A DNA stretch of 64,000 nucleotides from Pseudomonas sessilinigenes (GCF_003850565.1 NZ_CP027706.1:2604001-2668000); one strand, 5' to 3'; shown: positions 17,431 through 26,940, numbered from the stretch's first letter. The notes: generated by a model from the letters alone, not told the origin. Numbers and translations: made by a program.

Positions 17431-17985
17431 ATGACCGTCTCCGAACTGCTTGTCGCCATTCGCAAGCCCTATGTTGAAACGCTGGCCCGCCAGATTGCAC
17501 AAGGGGCCGCCTACGTCGAGCCCGCCTACCGCAACAGCGACGGCTCACTGGCCACCGAAGGGGTCATGGCCATGCCTTGCCGGGTCGACATGATCGCGCA
17601 GGAGGGCGCTGCGGCCGGGGAACCTGTCCAGGTCGATGCAGAGTCCGAACTGGCCTTCGAGCCCGTGGGTTTTGCGATCGAGCAGATGGCGGTGCGCATC
17701 TCGCCCTTTGGCTGGGACTGGCTGGCGCTGGAGGTCCGTGGCCTGGGCCAGGAGGCGCTTGTGCAGGTCATGGGCCGCTGGTTTCTCGAGTGGTTCGATG
17801 TGGAAGATGAAAACCCGCCGACCGAAGATGCTCTGCAAGGGGTGGTGCACTTTATCTCCGACCCTGAGCCGACGGCCGAAGGCTTCCAGGTGAAGATCGA
17901 CCTGGGGTCTGCTCCGGCGCCGGCAGTGGAGGATCTTCTTTTTGCGTTGGCCGATGGCGGGGCCAGTGGGGTTGTTCTGGGGTAG
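17431..17985 (+). CDS. Conserved hypothetical protein
   Basis: A protein of 184 residues, acidic and without signal peptide or membrane segment (MTVSELLVAIRKPYVETLARQ...). AGGGAA at 17415-17420 supports this start over an open extension to 17275. It has no family I recognise. The next feature downstream is a dispersed repeat, and it shares no operon with neighbours. Confidence 0.75.
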   Translation: MTVSELLVAIRKPYVETLARQIAQGAAYVEPAYRNSDGSLATEGVMAMPCRVDMIAQEGAAAGEPVQVDAESELAFEPVGFAIEQMAVRISPFGWDWLALEVRGLGQEALVQVMGRWFLEWFDVEDENPPTEDALQGVVHFISDPEPTAEGFQVKIDLGSAPAPAVEDLLFALADGGASGVVLG

Positions 17986-18070
17986 TGACGGGAGGGCTGT
18001 GCTTGGTCGTTGAGCTGGCGGCGGTTGCGGCTACTCGGGGGTCCGTTCTTATGCGGGACACGTCGATAAC

Positions 18071-18418
18071 CTGTAGCCGCTGTCGAGCGTAGCGAGGCTG
18101 CGCGCGGGGGCGTAGTCCTCGCTAAACCTGCCGATGTTTTTCACCTGACTTAATGCGGTTCTGTGTACATATCCGTTGCTGCGGGTGTGGCCACTGGTGG
18201 TTCCGCTCTTACAGCGGGTCACTTTGGATGGAGCCCAAAGTAACCAAAGGCTCTTGCCCCCCCACTCGGTGCCTCGCCTAGGCTCGGCATGCCCTCTCTC
18301 CGGTATTGCTCCGTGGGCCGCCGCCCTGCCGGGTTGCCCACGGCTCAATACCTGCGTTCGGCCATCGTGTTTAAAGGGGCGGGTGGATCAAGATCAAAAG
18401 CCAAAGCCAAGGCCAAAT
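18071..18418 (+). repeat. Dispersed ~300-420 bp repeat (type 1), copy A
   Basis: The block starts TGTAGCCGCTGTCGAG and ends GGGCGGGTGGATCAAGATC followed by AAAGCC-type hexamers. Inside are CACTTTGG...CCAAAGT arms and a GC-rich palindromic segment. This copy lacks the internal CCGGCCATCCATGGCCGG part present in copies B and C. Short frames within it look like chance translations. It fills most of the 574-base gap before the next gene; the remaining 140 bases show nothing recognisable. Confidence 0.88.
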
Positions 18419-18559
18419 CGGGAGTTGGTTGGTCACAAGGAGGTAATCGGCGGTAGTTACTGTTGTGAACGGTGGCTTCTCTAAAAGAGTTGCACAGTTA
18501 TCGACGGGAGCCGTGCTGAGCATTCCTGGCGTTTAAAGGGCCAGTGTCAAGGAGGAGTT

Positions 18560-19459
18560 ATGTCGCCGTCCTGGCGGTGGTGGTGGGCATTTTGGCTGTT
18601 TACGCCATTGATACAGGCAGATGCCGCTTCTGGTATCTCATTCACTCCCCAGCAATGCTCTACGTTTCAATGGTCGAATTTGCCTGGCGTAAGTGAACGC
18701 GCCGCTGTGATAGTGCCTGTCACTATGGAAGGCAGGACGTACTATTTTCAACTGGATACAGGCTCGTATTTGACCTACTTGAAGGGAGATCTTGCTCAGC
18801 AAAATGGCTGGCTAAACGACTCTGATCATTCAGTCTCGCTACCGCAGATGGCATTTGCTGGAGCGGTGCTGCCACCTGGCAAAGCCGCCAACTTACCTAG
18901 TCAAAAATCGCGTAGAGGAACCTTGGGGTTGAGCAGCCTGATGGGTAGACGGCTGGTAATAGACTATCCCTTGCAGCGTGTCTGCCTGATTGAACCTGGA
19001 CAATGGAACCCTGAAAACGATCAGTATTTTGAGTGGATCCCAGCAGCATTGGTAAAAGGCGGCCTGTCGATACCGGTGACATTGGGAGATGAAACGCTGT
19101 CGAGTGTGTTGCTTGATAGTGGTTCCAGCATGTTCTCGCTTCTGATCAGGTCTCCGGAGTGGAAGAAATACACAGGTATCGAAGATGAAGCGGGCGCGCC
19201 ATTGAAGGTTGTTGGCGGTGCCTGGGGACACAAGATCGAGGTGCTTGGTGCCGCAGCTGAGGTCTCGCTCAAGTTTGGAAGCATTACGATTCAAAAGCCT
19301 GATGTTTACACCGTTCGCCCGCTTGCTGAAGAAGCACGAACATTTGGTGCCGGTGTTTTTCAAGGCGTACTGGGTAATGCGTTGTTCTGGGATAGGGTTG
19401 TTGTGATGAAGTTGGACGGTCCGGACTTTGCTCTGGGCGTTAGTAAGCTTGGTAAGTAA
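18560..19459 (+). CDS. Secreted protein with two aspartic-protease-like motifs
   Basis: A protein of 299 residues with an N-terminal signal-like segment (WRWWWAFWLFTPLIQADA). Two retropepsin/pepsin-type signatures are visible: FQLDTGSYLTYL near 64-75 and VLLDSGSSMFSLL near 188-200, each followed by a hydrophobic strand, as in bilobal aspartic proteases. A catalytic pair of Asp residues is therefore possible but untested. Codon use is more AT-rich than that of its neighbours, and the gene is bracketed by two direct copies of the type 1 repeat. AAGGAGGAG lies just before the ATG. I do not know a characterised homologue. Confidence 0.72.
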   Translation: MSPSWRWWWAFWLFTPLIQADAASGISFTPQQCSTFQWSNLPGVSERAAVIVPVTMEGRTYYFQLDTGSYLTYLKGDLAQQNGWLNDSDHSVSLPQMAFAGAVLPPGKAANLPSQKSRRGTLGLSSLMGRRLVIDYPLQRVCLIEPGQWNPENDQYFEWIPAALVKGGLSIPVTLGDETLSSVLLDSGSSMFSLLIRSPEWKKYTGIEDEAGAPLKVVGGAWGHKIEVLGAAAEVSLKFGSITIQKPDVYTVRPLAEEARTFGAGVFQGVLGNALFWDRVVVMKLDGPDFALGVSKLGK

Positions 19460-19594
19460 TGAGGCTCCAGGGTGAGCCTTCAGAGTCCTTGGCCGATATA
19501 TCGTCATCTGCTGTTTCAGGCTTTTCACCTGACCTCATGCAGTTTTGTGCAGCTATCCATGGTTGGGGCTCCGATCTTGGGCACGCTGAGAAGC

Positions 19595-20012
19595 CTGTAG
19601 CCGCTGTCGAGTGCAGCGAGGCTGCGCACGAGGACGTAGTCCTCGCTAAACCTGGCGACGCTTTTTGCCTGACTCCACGCGGTTCTGTGTGCATATCCGT
19701 TGCTGCGGGTGTGGCCACTGGCGGTTCCGCTCTTACAGCGGGTCACTTTGGATGGAGCCCAAAGTAACCAAAGGCTCTTGCCCCCCCACTCGGTGCCTCG
19801 CCCAGGCTCGGCATGCCCTTACTCCGGCATTGATCCGTGGGCCGCCGCCACCGGCCATCCATGGCCGGGGGCGGCTAACCCGGCGTCCTGCCGGGTTGCC
19901 CACGGCTCAATACCTGCGTTCGGCCATCGTGTTTAAAGGGGCGGGTGGATCAAGATCAAAAGCCAAGGCCAAAGCCAAAGCCAAAGCCAAAGCCAAGGCC
20001 AAGGCCAAAGCC
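19595..20012 (+). repeat. Dispersed type 1 repeat, copy B (longest AAAGCC tail)
   Basis: This is nearly identical to copy C (21895-22292) over most of its length and ends with about ten AAAGCC/AAGGCC hexamers, more than any other copy. A diverged fragment of the same element (TTTTCACCTGACCTCATGC) lies just upstream at about 19515-19565. The rest of the 775-base gap before the chemoreceptor gene (20013-20234) holds only its leader. Confidence 0.9.
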
Positions 20013-20234
20013 GGTGGAACGGCTCCTGTCGTGCCTTGCCCCCACGCCTCAGACCATAAAAATTCACGCCAGCAAAATGGTTTTGTGACGAGGCTGGATC
20101 TATCGTGATGACAAAGTGCAATTGCCTGTAGCCATCACCGTTTTGCCCAACCTTGCATCGGTGCCATGCCCCATTCCCTGGCGTCGATAGCGTGCAACCG
20201 CGAACCATCGAGCTTTCTATAAGAGAGATAACCA

Positions 20235-21860
20235 ATGAACGTCAGGACAATGAATCTCGCGCCCAGGTCTGCCGTGTTTTTCTCACTCATTATCCTGGTG
20301 GTCTTTGCCCTGGGGGTGGTCGCGGTGTTGCAGATGGGCAAGCTGCGTGAGTCTGAGCAGGATGTGGAAAACAACTGGATGGCCAGCATCCGGGAAATCG
20401 GCAAGATGAAGGCTGGCACTCTGCGGCTGCGCCTGGAAAGCTTGCGCATCACCGTGACCACCGACGAGCAGCAGCGCCAGACCCGGATCGCCGCGTTGGG
20501 CGGTTATCGCAGCACCCTGCAAGACACCCTGACCCATTACGTGCCGCTGATCACCGGCCCAGCAGAGCGTGAGTTGTACCAGGCGGTGGCTGGGGACGCG
20601 CAGGCCTACTTCAAGTTGCTGGACGAGTTGGAGCCGCTGCTGCGCAGTGGCGATAACGCCGCGGCCATCACCCTGATCAATACCCGCATCAGCCCCATGA
20701 CCAATTCCCTGCAGGACAAGATGGACAAGCTCTCGGACTTCAACGACGAGGGGGCCAAGGGCGCCGGGGTGCATGCGACCTCGGTCTACAGCGGCGGCGT
20801 GAGCCTGGTGGTCGGCCTGCTGGTGGCCACCGTGCTGCTGACCATTGCCCTGGCGGCGGTGCTGACCCGCAGCATCACCGCACCGATCGGCGATGCCCTG
20901 GCGGTGGCCGAGCGCATCGCCGGCAGCGACCTGTCCCGGGACATCGGGGTAAGCGGCGGCGACGAAGCCGGCCGGCTGTTGGCCGCACTGGCGAAGATGC
21001 AGGCCAACCTGCGGGAGACCATCGCCCATATCGCCGACTCCTCGACCCAGCTGGCTTCGGCCTCGGAGGAAATGACCGCGGTGACCGAAGACGCCAGCCG
21101 TGGGCTGGTGCGGCAGAACGACGAAGTCAGCCTGGCCGCCACCGCCGTGACGCAGATGAGCGCTGCGGTGGATGAAGTGGCGCGCAACGCCGAGGCCGCC
21201 GCGCAGTCTTCCCGCGAGTCGTTGGAGTTCACCCGCTCCGGCATCGAGAACGTGGCCCAGACCCTCAAAGCCATCGAAGGCCTGGCCGGCAACGTTGCCA
21301 GCACTGGCGAGCAGGTCAAGGCCTTGTCCAGCAGGGCCCAGGACATCAGCAAGGTGGTGGAGGTGATTCGCGCCATCGCCGAACAGACCAACCTGCTGGC
21401 CTTGAATGCCGCCATCGAGGCGGCGCGGGCTGGCGAGCAGGGCCGTGGCTTTGCGGTGGTGGCCGACGAGGTGCGGGCGCTGGCCCACCGGACCCAGCAG
21501 TCGACCCAGGAGATCGAACAGATGATCGGCGCGATCCAGGCCGACTCGACCCAGGCGGTGAGTGCCATGAACGTCAGCGCGGAAATGGCCAACAACTCGA
21601 TCTCGGTGGCGCAGAACGCCGACCAGTCGCTCAAGCAGATCGCCCAGGCCATCACCCAGATCAACGAACGCAACCTGTTGATCGCCACTGCCTCGGAGGA
21701 GCAGGCACAGGTGGCCCGTGAGGCCGACCAGAACTTGACCAGCATCCGTGAGCTGTCGGTCCAGAGTTCGGCGGGAGCCAGTCAGACGGCCAGTGCCTGT
21801 GGGGAGATGGCTAATCTGGCGACGGAGTTGAATCGGTTGGTGGCGCGGTTCAAGGTCTGA
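20235..21860 (+). CDS. Methyl-accepting chemotaxis protein
   Basis: A transmembrane chemoreceptor of 541 residues. TM1 is about residues 14-34 and TM2 about 187-209. The periplasmic part between them (about 150 residues) has the helical look of a four-helix-bundle sensor. A HAMP domain follows, then the cytoplasmic hairpin with the conserved tip [33 protein letters not shown] (split here only for description). It signals through CheA/CheW to the flagellar motor. The ligand is unknown. It stands alone between two type 1 repeats. Confidence 0.95.
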   Translation: MNVRTMNLAPRSAVFFSLIILVVFALGVVAVLQMGKLRESEQDVENNWMASIREIGKMKAGTLRLRLESLRITVTTDEQQRQTRIAALGGYRSTLQDTLTHYVPLITGPAERELYQAVAGDAQAYFKLLDELEPLLRSGDNAAAITLINTRISPMTNSLQDKMDKLSDFNDEGAKGAGVHATSVYSGGVSLVVGLLVATVLLTIALAAVLTRSITAPIGDALAVAERIAGSDLSRDIGVSGGDEAGRLLAALAKMQANLRETIAHIADSSTQLASASEEMTAVTEDASRGLVRQNDEVSLAATAVTQMSAAVDEVARNAEAAAQSSRESLEFTRSGIENVAQTLKAIEGLAGNVASTGEQVKALSSRAQDISKVVEVIRAIAEQTNLLALNAAIEAARAGEQGRGFAVVADEVRALAHRTQQSTQEIEQMIGAIQADSTQAVSAMNVSAEMANNSISVAQNADQSLKQIAQAITQINERNLLIATASEEQAQVAREADQNLTSIRELSVQSSAGASQTASACGEMANLATELNRLVARFKV

Positions 21861-21894
21861 GTGTGGTGCTGCCTATGGGGAACCGCCTCATTAG

Positions 21895-22292
21895 CCTGTA
21901 GCTGCTGTCGAGTGAAGCGAGGCTGCGTACGGGGACGTAGTCCTTGCTAAACCTGGCGATGCTTTTTGCCTGACTCCACGCGGTTCTGTGTGCATATCCG
22001 TTGCTGCGGGTGTGGTCACTGGCGGTTCCGCTCTTACAGCGGGTCACTTTGGATGGAGCCCAAAGTAACCAAAGGCTCTTTGCCCCCTCACTCGGTGCCT
22101 CGCCTAGGCTCGGCATGCCCTCTCTCCGGTATTGATCCGTGGGCCGCCGCCACCGGCCATCCATGGCCGGGGGCGGCTAACCCGGCGTCCTGCCGGGTTG
22201 CCCACGGCTCAATACCTGTATTCGGCCATCGTGTTTAAAGGGGCGGGTGGATCAAGATCAAAAGCCAAAGCCAGATCAAACGCCAAAGCAAC
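21895..22292 (+). repeat. Dispersed type 1 repeat, copy C
   Basis: It includes the full GC-rich core (GCCGCCGCCACCGGCCATCC, then the complementary arm) and a short AAAGCC/AGATCA tail. The downstream junction reads CGCGTTTTACGCGCTTGTTGA and runs into a fragment of a gene whose intact form follows copy D, so this end of the element is associated with that gene family. Confidence 0.9.
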
Positions 22293-22331
22293 GCCAGGCG
22301 CGTTTTACGCGCTTGTTGAATGGGGTGGCGC

Positions 22332-22422
22332 TCAGCTCTCCAGCGCTGTGTGCCACTGAATCACCTCCAGCACCGCGCATCCCTCTCGGGTGAGCAGATG
22401 CACCTTTTGGGTGACCCGCCGG
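22332..22422 (-). pseudogene. C-terminal remnant of the small protein encoded at 27371-27652
   Basis: The minus strand reads RVTQKVHLLTREGCAVLEV and then IQWHTALES before the stop, matching the end of the intact protein (RVTRGVHLLTQEGCAVLEV, IQWRTALES). Upstream of Arg the similarity stops abruptly, so only about 28 codons survive. It lies directly after repeat copy C, as the intact gene lies after copy D. Confidence 0.8.
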
Positions 22423-22462
22423 CGTAGTTCTTGCCGTTGCACAGTCGATGGCGATCCCGCCC

Positions 22463-22894
22463 TTAGAGCTTCATCCCCACCGCCAGCCGGTTGAAGGCGT
22501 TCATCAAGGACACGGCCAGGGTCAGGTCGGAAATCTCGACGTCGCTCAGGTGTGCTTTCAGTGGTTCGTACAGTTCGTCCGGCGCGCCTTTGTCGTGGAC
22601 GTAGGTGAGGGTTTCGGCCCAGGCCAGGGCGGTGCGTTCGCGGTCGTTGAACAGTTCGCTGACGCGCCAGCCGGCGAGGCAGTCCAGTTTGTCTTGCGCC
22701 ACTCCACTCTCGCGCAGGGTCTGCGAATGTTTGCCCAGGCAGAACGAGCAGCCGTTGATCTGCGATACGCGCAAGTACACCAGTTCCAGCAAGGGCAAGC
22801 CCAGTGGGCTGGCGGCGAGCGCGGTGTTGGTGGCGAGCAGGCCTTGATAGGCGGCAGGCGACAGGGTGGCAAAGGGCAGTCTGAGTTGGCTCAT
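22463..22894 (-). CDS. Carboxymuconolactone decarboxylase/AhpD-family peroxidase-like protein
   Basis: A protein of 143 residues with the AhpD-type active-site pattern: ELVYLRVSQINGCSFCLGKH contains the CxxC pair and nearby His of the family. Members act as thiol peroxidases or alkylhydroperoxidase-like enzymes. It is the last of three minus-strand genes (GNAT, FMN oxidoreductase, this gene), divergent from a MocR regulator. A role in detoxification or redox defence is inferred from the family and context. Confidence 0.9.
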   Translation of the reverse strand: MSQLRLPFATLSPAAYQGLLATNTALAASPLGLPLLELVYLRVSQINGCSFCLGKHSQTLRESGVAQDKLDCLAGWRVSELFNDRERTALAWAETLTYVHDKGAPDELYEPLKAHLSDVEISDLTLAVSLMNAFNRLAVGMKL

Positions 22895-22921
22895 GCTGAA
22901 ACTCCGGTAGGGAAAAAGTGA

Positions 22922-23542
22922 TCAAGCATCCACAAGGGGGGTGAACGGCGGCTTGGAGAACAGTGCCGTGCGGGCTTCTTCGATGGTCTGCCGCACGGCG
23001 TCGTCCCCAAACACCAAGCCCTGGAGGTAGGTGAACTGCAGGTCGAACAGGCCGAGGGTGTTGAGCACATGGCGCAGGTAGGGCGTCAGGAAGTCCGGTT
23101 GGCGTGCCCGTTCGCCCTGGTGAACGCCGCCGGAGCTCACCAGCACATGCACCGGGCGGTCCTTGAGCAGGCCGACCTTGCCCTCTGGGAGGGCGCTGAA
23201 GGTGCGGTGAATGCGCAGGACATAATCGACCCAGAGCTTGAGCGTGGCCGGCAGGGTGAAGTTGTGCATCGGCGTGGCAATGATCAGGGCATCGCTGCGC
23301 TCCAACTCACGAATCAACCGTTCGGACACCTCGAACAGCGGCGCGTCGAAGGGCGTGGCGGTGGTCAGGGCGTGGGCGTAGTCCAGGCCCAGCGGTGGCA
23401 GCGGTTGCGCCGCCAGGTCGCGTTCGAGCAGTTCGAGGTGCGGATGCCGTTGGCGCAGGGCGCTCGCCAGTTCCAGGGCCAACTGGTGCCCGTGGGAACC
23501 CTGGCCGTGGGGGCTGGCGTTGATCAGCAGCAGGTTGTTCAT
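22922..23542 (-). CDS. FMN-dependent NADH-azoreductase-like oxidoreductase
   Basis: A flavodoxin-fold quinone/azo reductase of 206 residues. The phosphate loop region is NASPHGQGSHGHQLALEL, the flavin contact segment TPMHNFTLPATLKLWVDYV is diagnostic of AzoR-type enzymes, and SSGGVHQ follows. It probably reduces quinones or azo compounds with NAD(P)H. Its start overlaps the stop of the GNAT gene by four bases, and the AhpD-like gene follows by 27 bases, so the three form an operon. Confidence 0.92.
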   Translation of the reverse strand: MNNLLLINASPHGQGSHGHQLALELASALRQRHPHLELLERDLAAQPLPPLGLDYAHALTTATPFDAPLFEVSERLIRELERSDALIIATPMHNFTLPATLKLWVDYVLRIHRTFSALPEGKVGLLKDRPVHVLVSSGGVHQGERARQPDFLTPYLRHVLNTLGLFDLQFTYLQGLVFGDDAVRQTIEEARTALFSKPPFTPLVDA

Positions 23543-23994
23543 GCCGGCTCCTCACCACGCAGGCGCTGGGTGAAGTGCATGCCACGGGCCAGCAACCCCT
23601 GGCGAAAATAGAAGCGCTGGGCCAGGGGCATGTGCAGGCCGGTATCCAGCACAAAGTGCTCGCATTGACGTTGCACGGCCTCATCCCGCACGGCGCTCAA
23701 CAGCCGGGCGCCCACGCCGCTGCGCTGAAGCTGTGGCCACACCACCAGGTCATCGACGTAGATGAAGTGCCCGTAGAGCAGGTTTTCCATTTCGCGGTAA
23801 CCCGCCAGGCCGACGATGCGCTCAGCGTCCCACGCGGCGAGCAAGCGGTAGCCCTGCGCGGCCTGCCGAGCCAGCTGCGCGGTATAGGCCGCAGGGGTGG
23901 TGAGGTGTGGGCGCAGGACGCGCATCAAGTCGAAACTGGCGGCAAAGGCCTCTTCGCTGTCGAGGTGTTGAAGGGTGTAGGGCATGTTCGTCAT
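23539..23994 (-). CDS. GNAT family N-acetyltransferase
   Basis: A protein of 151 residues with the acetyl-CoA binding pattern VVWPQLQRSGVGARLLSAV (motif A, Q/RxxGxG/A) and the upstream strands AGYREMENLLYGHFIYVDDL. The substrate is unknown. It is the first gene of the three-gene operon and lies 78 bases from the divergent MocR regulator. Either Met1 (23994) or Met4 (23985) may be the start, as no strong ribosome site separates them. Confidence 0.9.
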   Translation of the reverse strand: MTNMPYTLQHLDSEEAFAASFDLMRVLRPHLTTPAAYTAQLARQAAQGYRLLAAWDAERIVGLAGYREMENLLYGHFIYVDDLVVWPQLQRSGVGARLLSAVRDEAVQRQCEHFVLDTGLHMPLAQRFYFRQGLLARGMHFTQRLRGEEPA

Positions 23995-24072
23995 CCGCTG
24001 AAAAGAGATGGCCCACCTTAGAAGGACGATGGCTTAAGCTGTAGAGCCAAAAAGTGCATAAATGACTAGGCC

Positions 24073-25476
24073 ATGATGCTCGCATTCGAACTGGACCGCA
24101 GCCAGACGGCGCCGATCTATCGCCAGCTTTATCAACGGTTTCGCGAGTCCATCGCCGATGGCCGCTTGCGTCCGGGAGACCGGGTGCCGGCGGTGCGCGC
24201 CCTGGCGGCGGAACTGAACCTGGCGCGTGGCACCGTGGAGGCGGCCTACCAACTGCTGATGGGCGAGGGCTACCTGACGGCTCGCGGGGCCGCCGGGACC
24301 ATTGTGACGCCGCAGCTGGCGCCGGTTGCCGCGCCCATGCCGCACACCCCGGTGGCGGCCACGGCCTACCAGGCCACCCACGCCGGCACGCCGCCGCTGG
24401 CGCTGCAAATGGGCCTGCCGGCGCTGGATGCCTTTCCGCGCAAGCTCTGGACCCGCCTCGCGGGCCGGCAACTGCGCCAGGCGGGCACCGAAGGCTTCAT
24501 CTACCCGGACTCGCGAGGTTATGCGCCGTTGCGGGCGGCCATTGCGTCCTACCTGGGGATTTCCCGGGGCATCAGCTGCCAGCCGGAGCAGATTTTCGTC
24601 TGCGCCGGCTACCGCGCCTGCCTCGACCTGATCAGCCACACGCTGATGCACAAAGGGGCCACCTGCTGGCTGGAGGAGCCCGGCTACTTCATGGCCAGGA
24701 GCGCGCTGCTGGCGGCCGGCGCCCAGCTGGTGCCGGTGCCCGTGGACGATCAGGGCCTGGACGTCGCCCAAGGCATCGCCCGCGCGCCAGAGGCCGATTT
24801 TGCCGTGGTCACCCCGACCCACCAGAGCCCGCTGGGGGTGTCGCTGTCTCTGCCGCGGCGCCTGGCCCTGCTGGACTGGGCCAACCGCCAGGGCAGCTGG
24901 ATCATCGAGGACGACTACGACAGCGAGTACCGCTACCAGGGCAAGCCCTTGCCGGCCCTCAAGAGCCTCGACCAGCAGGGCCGCGTGCTCTACACCGGCA
25001 CCTTCAGCAAGGTGTTGTTTCCAGGGTTGCGCCTGGCCTATCTAGTGGTGCCCGCCGAACAGGCCCAGGCGTTCGCCCGGCAGGCGGATCGCTTGCACAA
25101 TCACTGCCCGCAGCTGCTACAGGCGACGGTGGCGGCCTTTCTCAACGAGGGGCACTTTGCCCGACACTTGAAGAAGATGCGTGGCCTGTATGCGCGTCGG
25201 CGGCAATGGCTGGTTGAGGCGCTGCACCAGCAATTGGCGGGGCGGTTGCAGATAGACCCGCAGGCCGGGGGCATGCATGTGGTGGCCGGCTTGGCGGAGG
25301 GGGACGATGTGCAGATTGCCCAGCGGGCCTGGACGCAGGGCATCGCTGTGGAGCCGCTGTCGCAGTGGTACCTGGGGGAGGGGGTTAGGCAGGGGTTGGT
25401 GATGGGGTTTACCAATGTGGGCAGTGCGGAGCAGGCGGTGGGCGTGGCGAGGCGGTTGGCTCAGGTCATCAGCTGA
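24073..25476 (+). CDS. MocR/PdxR-type regulator (GntR HTH fused to aminotransferase fold)
   Basis: A protein of 467 residues. The N-terminal winged helix (IYRQLYQRFRESIADG, PAVRALAAELNLARGTVEAAYQ) is joined to a class I aminotransferase-like domain. PLP-site residues are visible: EDDYDSEYRY (279-288) and the Schiff-base Lys in YTGTFSKVLFPG (Lys313). MocR proteins usually sense PLP or amino compounds and often control the adjacent divergent gene, here the GNAT-azoreductase-AhpD operon. Confidence 0.94.
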   Translation: MMLAFELDRSQTAPIYRQLYQRFRESIADGRLRPGDRVPAVRALAAELNLARGTVEAAYQLLMGEGYLTARGAAGTIVTPQLAPVAAPMPHTPVAATAYQATHAGTPPLALQMGLPALDAFPRKLWTRLAGRQLRQAGTEGFIYPDSRGYAPLRAAIASYLGISRGISCQPEQIFVCAGYRACLDLISHTLMHKGATCWLEEPGYFMARSALLAAGAQLVPVPVDDQGLDVAQGIARAPEADFAVVTPTHQSPLGVSLSLPRRLALLDWANRQGSWIIEDDYDSEYRYQGKPLPALKSLDQQGRVLYTGTFSKVLFPGLRLAYLVVPAEQAQAFARQADRLHNHCPQLLQATVAAFLNEGHFARHLKKMRGLYARRRQWLVEALHQQLAGRLQIDPQAGGMHVVAGLAEGDDVQIAQRAWTQGIAVEPLSQWYLGEGVRQGLVMGFTNVGSAEQAVGVARRLAQVIS

Positions 25477-25605
25477 AAGGGGCTGTGACCGCTGAGGCGG
25501 GAGTCTTTGCTATGGCAGCCCCAGCCATTTGGCAGGCCATCCCGCTGGGGTGCGCGGCAAGCACAACAGTCCTCATACCGCTTGGCCTGCCCTCCGGAGC
25601 TGCTC

Positions 25606-26007
25606 TCAGCGCCCGAGCTTTTCCAGCGCGGCATCGGCCAGGAAGGACGACCGGCTCTTGATGTTGTGCTCACGGACAAAGCGGTCGATCTGCTGAATCA
25701 CATAACCTGGCAGCGTCACGTTGACCTTCTCGGTCTTGCCCAGGTACGGCGTGATGTCGATGTCCAGCATGCCCCAGCCCATGCCCGCGAAATCGGGGTT
25801 GACGCGGTGTTTGTGGGTGGGTGAGGGCAGGGGAATGGCTTGTCCGGCGCGGGCCAGTTCTTCGAGCATGACGTGGGCGATCTCGATGGCGGCGCTGTAG
25901 GCGCTCTCGAAGGTGTCGCCGGCGGTGACTGCGCCGGGGATGTCGGGAATCTGGATGCCGGTGGCGGTGTGTTCGTCGCCCCATTCGATGCAGATGGGAT
26001 ATTGCAT
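25606..26007 (-). CDS. hicB: HicB antitoxin
   Basis: A protein of 133 residues. The N-terminal HicB domain (YPICIEWGDEHTATGIQIPDIPG, AGDTFESAYSAAIEIAHVMLEEL) is followed by a ribbon-helix-helix-like segment (VNVTLPGYVIQQIDRFVREHNIKSRSSFLADAALEKL). It should neutralise HicA by direct binding and repress the operon. The start is fixed by AGGAG just upstream; the longer frame to 26184 overlaps hicA. It lies 35 bases after hicA. Confidence 0.93.
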   Translation of the reverse strand: MQYPICIEWGDEHTATGIQIPDIPGAVTAGDTFESAYSAAIEIAHVMLEELARAGQAIPLPSPTHKHRVNPDFAGMGWGMLDIDITPYLGKTEKVNVTLPGYVIQQIDRFVREHNIKSRSSFLADAALEKLGR

Positions 26008-26042
26008 GGGGATCTCCTCAATAGGTGTGAAGGGGGCAGGCG

Positions 26043-26225
26043 CTATATCAGTCCGGCCAGTTTTCGGATGGCCCTGACCGTTCCCCGTGGCAGGTCCTTC
26101 TTCGGGTGAGGCACCGGAACGGTGTTGGGTCTGTAAGGATGCTTGAACAGATGGTGGCTTCCGGTTATCCGGTCCAGTATCCATCCTGCGGCTTCAAGCT
26201 CCTTGATTAGCTGTCTGCTTTGCAC
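26043..26225 (-). CDS. hicA: HicA mRNA interferase toxin
   Basis: A protein of 60 residues with the double-stranded-RNA-binding-like HicA fold: VQSRQLIKELEAAGW, then the catalytic-His segment GSHHLFKH and VPVPHPKKDLPRGTVRAIRKLAGL. The ATG at 26231 abuts its AAGGAG (no spacer), whereas a GTG two codons later (26225) sits six bases behind it. The GTG is therefore the better start and gives the usual family length. Cleavage of mRNA independent of ribosomes is the family activity. Confidence 0.92.
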   Translation of the reverse strand: MQSRQLIKELEAAGWILDRITGSHHLFKHPYRPNTVPVPHPKKDLPRGTVRAIRKLAGLI

Positions 26226-26339
26226 CTCCATCTCCTTGTCGGGGTGAGAGGTGCTTTATAACTCCAGGCGCATAGTAACGCAGGTTGAATTGTGTGTCTG
26301 GAGTTATGTATCGGGGCGTGTCGTTCGGGGGTGGTTTTT

Positions 26340-26560
26340 GGCCTTGGACGGTGGGGCAGGCCGTTCAGGGAGGCTTGGGTGTCGAGGTAGAAAATGGCGC
26401 CGTCATCGCATCCTGTCGCGGGCACCGGATCGGCGGCTGCGAAGGTGTTGTGGACGCTGATGCGAACGGCCAAGGTTCTCGCGGATGTTGCTGCGAAGGG
26501 GAATTACCGGGGCGGGGAGTGGGGACCGGCCACGGTGGATTGGAGGGGATGTTTGAGGGG
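26340..26560 (-). pseudogene. Decayed and rearranged copy of the 27371-27960 region
   Basis: On the minus strand GAIFYLDTQASLNGL matches QAVFYLDTQASLSDL of the intact small protein at 27371-27652 before the similarity ends. The adjoining bases (about 26450-26560: GGACGCTGATGCG, CGGCCAAGGT, GGATGTTTGAGG) match 27822-27950 upstream of that gene, in the same order. The whole is a shortened duplicate without an intact reading frame. Confidence 0.7.
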
Positions 26561-26607
26561 GGCGTCAGCGATCCACAAACTCAGCTGTTTTATGAAGTGC
26601 GAAGACG

Positions 26608-26868
26608 TCAGGTATTCGAGTCGGGCACCTGCTCCGCATGTGCCCTTGACCCGAACAACCGGTCGGCTAGCTGTCGACCTCGCTCCAGTCCTTGCGCCGT
26701 CAACCAGATGGATTTGTTTCTGTTGACTGGATCACTGATGAAACCCTGCTCATGCAGTCGATTCATGATCTGGAAGTCGAACCCTTTCCACGTATTACCT
26801 TGGTCGCGGCTGTAGGCTGCCAACAGGGCAAGCACTGCGTCTTCGATCAGCCTCTCGTCGTATTCCAT
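26608..26868 (-). CDS. DUF6429-like small conserved protein
   Basis: A protein of 86 residues starting MEYDERLIEDAVLALLAAY, with TWKGFDFQIMNRLHEQGFI, NKSIWLTAQGLERGRQLADRLFG. The pattern (two acidic/hydrophobic helices, a K/W-G-F-D segment, then an end resembling the final helix of a winged helix) matches the proteins grouped as DUF6429. The function is unknown. The start follows GGAGTAACGACC. Its leader shares CCATGGTCGTTACTC (plus strand) with that of the gene at 27371. Confidence 0.78.
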   Translation of the reverse strand: MEYDERLIEDAVLALLAAYSRDQGNTWKGFDFQIMNRLHEQGFISDPVNRNKSIWLTAQGLERGRQLADRLFGSRAHAEQVPDSNT

Positions 26869-26940
26869 GGTCGTTACTCCGCTTTTGTTCTTCAAACGCT
26901 CGGAAAATCTCCGCCATTCTTAAGATAGCTGACCGTCGAA

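Noticed and set aside
18176..18484. Open frames inside the type 1 repeats (such as one starting MLRVWPLVV at 18176, 19700 and 27035 variants)
   Set aside because: They recur only because the repeat recurs, have no ribosome site and are composed of repeat sequence; they are not treated as genes.
18071..20012. CRISPR array from the AAAGCC/AAGGCC hexamer tails
   Set aside because: The units are six bases, directly adjacent without spacers, and belong to a dispersed repeat; no cas genes are present.
26231..26231. ATG start for hicA at 26231
   Set aside because: AAGGAG directly touches this ATG, leaving no spacer; the GTG six bases on fits better.
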